Shown here: piece by piece, positions 12,744 to 13,690 of the stretch
Position numbering within the stretch: position 1 is the stretch's first letter
Layout of the letters: every line of letters begins with the position of its first letter
Assembly: GCF_000434895.1 (NCBI RefSeq)
Contig: NZ_FR892829.1
Location: forward strand, 1 to 13,690
Direction: 5' to 3'
DNA length: 13,690 bases
Source of the DNA: Phascolarctobacterium succinatutens CAG:287
Lineage (GTDB): Bacteria > Bacillota > Negativicutes > Acidaminococcales > Acidaminococcaceae
Position numbers and translations under genes: made by a program
Notes under the pieces: model-generated
What the model was told of the DNA's origin: nothing
The model's database searches: none
The model's input: the letters and a program-made list of their open reading frames with translations, nothing else

Positions 12744-13690
12744 GTGGATTTGTATAAACTTACTGCGCACGAGCTGCATGAAAAGCTCGTCAACAAAGAA
12801 GTAAGCTCCGTCGAATTAACTAACGCTGTTATTGCGCGTGTCGACGCAGTTGAAGACCAGGTTAACGCTTATGTAACCCTGGATAAAGAAAATGCTCTGG
12901 CACAGGCTGCCAAGGTTGATGCCAAGATTGCCGCAGGCGAGAAAATCGCTCCGCTGGCAGGTATCCCCGGTGCAATCAAAGATAATATCTCTACCAAAGG
13001 CCTGCGCACTACCTGTTCCTCCAAAATGCTGGAGAACTTCATTCCCGTATATGACGCACATGTTATCAAAAACCTGCGCGCTGACGAAACCATTTTCCTG
13101 GGCAAAACCAACCTGGATGAATTTGCTATGGGCTCTACCACCAAGACCTCTCATTTCGGTGTAACCCACAACCCCTGGAACCTGGACCGCGTTCCCGGCG
13201 GTTCCTCTGGCGGTAGTGCTGCTGCTATCGCTGCAGGCGAAGCTATCTGGACTCTGGGCTCCGATACCGGCGGCTCTATCCGCCAACCGGCATCCTTCAA
13301 CGGCTGCGTTGGTATTAAACCGACCTACGGCCGTGTATCCCGTTATGGCTGCGTAGCATTCGCATCCTCTCTGGACCAGATTGGACCTATCACCAAAGAC
13401 GTAACCGACGCTGCTTTGGTACTCAACACCATCTGCGGTAAGGACGAGATGGACTCCACCTCCCTGAACGTAGAGGTTCCCGACTTCACCAAAGCACTGG
13501 TAAATGATGTTAAAGGCCTGCGCATCGGTCTGCCGAAGGAATACTTCGGTGAAGGCGTTGATGCTAAGGTTAAGGCTGAAATCATGAAGGCCGTTGAAAA
13601 ATATAAAGAGCTGGGCGCTGAAATCGTTGAGGTTTCCCTGCCGCATACCGAATATGCTGTAATCACCTATTACATCATCGCTCCTGCTGA
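12744..13690 (+). CDS. gatA: Asp-tRNA(Asn)/Glu-tRNA(Gln) amidotransferase subunit A (5' part)
   Basis: Glutaminase subunit that frees ammonia from glutamine for transamidation in GatCAB. The window holds the first 315 or so of roughly 480-490 residues; the rest lies beyond base 13690. The amidase catalytic triad is complete and in the standard numbering: K79 (GIPGAIKDNI), S154 (PGGSSGGSAAA) and nucleophile S178 (GSDTGGSIRQPA). The GTG start at 12744 has AAGGAGG (12729-12735) 8 nt upstream and gives the usual VDLYKLTAHEL N-terminus. Codon choice in gatC-gatA (AAC, ACC, TTC, ATC) looks more biased to C-ending codons than in the genes to the left, as expected for a highly expressed operon. gatB is expected next. 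Confidence 0.97.
   Translation, partial: MDLYKLTAHELHEKLVNKEVSSVELTNAVIARVDAVEDQVNAYVTLDKENALAQAAKVDAKIAAGEKIAPLAGIPGAIKDNISTKGLRTTCSSKMLENFIPVYDAHVIKNLRADETIFLGKTNLDEFAMGSTTKTSHFGVTHNPWNLDRVPGGSSGGSAAAIAAGEAIWTLGSDTGGSIRQPASFNGCVGIKPTYGRVSRYGCVAFASSLDQIGPITKDVTDAALVLNTICGKDEMDSTSLNVEVPDFTKALVNDVKGLRIGLPKEYFGEGVDAKVKAEIMKAVEKYKELGAEIVEVSLPHTEYAVITYYIIAPA

Noticed and set aside
12816..13646. 276-codon open frame on the minus strand
   Set aside because: Antisense to gatA, which is certain from its catalytic triad; the open frame follows from gatA codon bias.
1..13690. CRISPR arrays, tRNA or rRNA genes, transposase genes, riboswitches
   Set aside because: I looked for spaced direct repeats, cloverleaf sequences, conserved rRNA stretches and transposase motifs and saw none. 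The only repeats are those listed.

Overview
The window comes from a bacterium with Firmicutes-type gene order and ribosome-binding sites but an outer membrane. The mnmG-rsmG-noc string, a perfect consensus parS site and gatCA point to Firmicutes. A Cys-free type V autotransporter with a C-terminal beta-barrel requires an outer membrane. Together these suggest a Negativicutes member, perhaps a gut Acidaminococcaceae such as Phascolarctobacterium; the genus is a guess. The mnmG-rsmG-noc string and parS also suggest a position near the chromosome origin.

Layout. (1) 120-3608 (+): mnmG (tRNA wobble modification), rsmG (16S rRNA m7G methyltransferase) and noc (nucleoid occlusion), closely packed as one operon. 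It ends in a 46-bp perfect palindrome that is both an intrinsic terminator and a consensus parS site. (2) 3734-4024: a scar made of the 3' tail of one gene fused at a 6-bp microhomology to the 5' part of another; both parents survive intact further right. (3) 4257-6308 (+): a single polypeptide joining an [FeFe]-hydrogenase to rubredoxin, rubrerythrin and rubredoxin, behind a near-consensus sigma-A promoter. (4) 6509-12039: an accessory module made of a double zinc-ribbon protein (-), an autotransporter (-) and two tandem paralogous exported proteins (+). (5) 12040-12439: a terminator, a G-rich tract and a 131-bp palindromic intergenic repeat. (6) 12440-13690 (+): gatC and the 5' part of gatA, the tRNA-dependent amidotransferase.

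The most interesting signal is regulatory. All three transcription units of the accessory module carry a 29-bp dyad (arms CCTACCCnAAA / TTTnGGGTAGG, 6-bp gap), and in each the dyad lies exactly 20 bp upstream of a -10 hexamer, with no recognisable -35. The three 55-bp blocks have the same geometry, which suggests one unidentified DNA-binding protein controlling the zinc-ribbon protein, the surface autotransporter and the two exported proteins together. The scar at 3734-4024 shows that at least the ends of this module once existed as a second copy on the other side of the hydrogenase gene.
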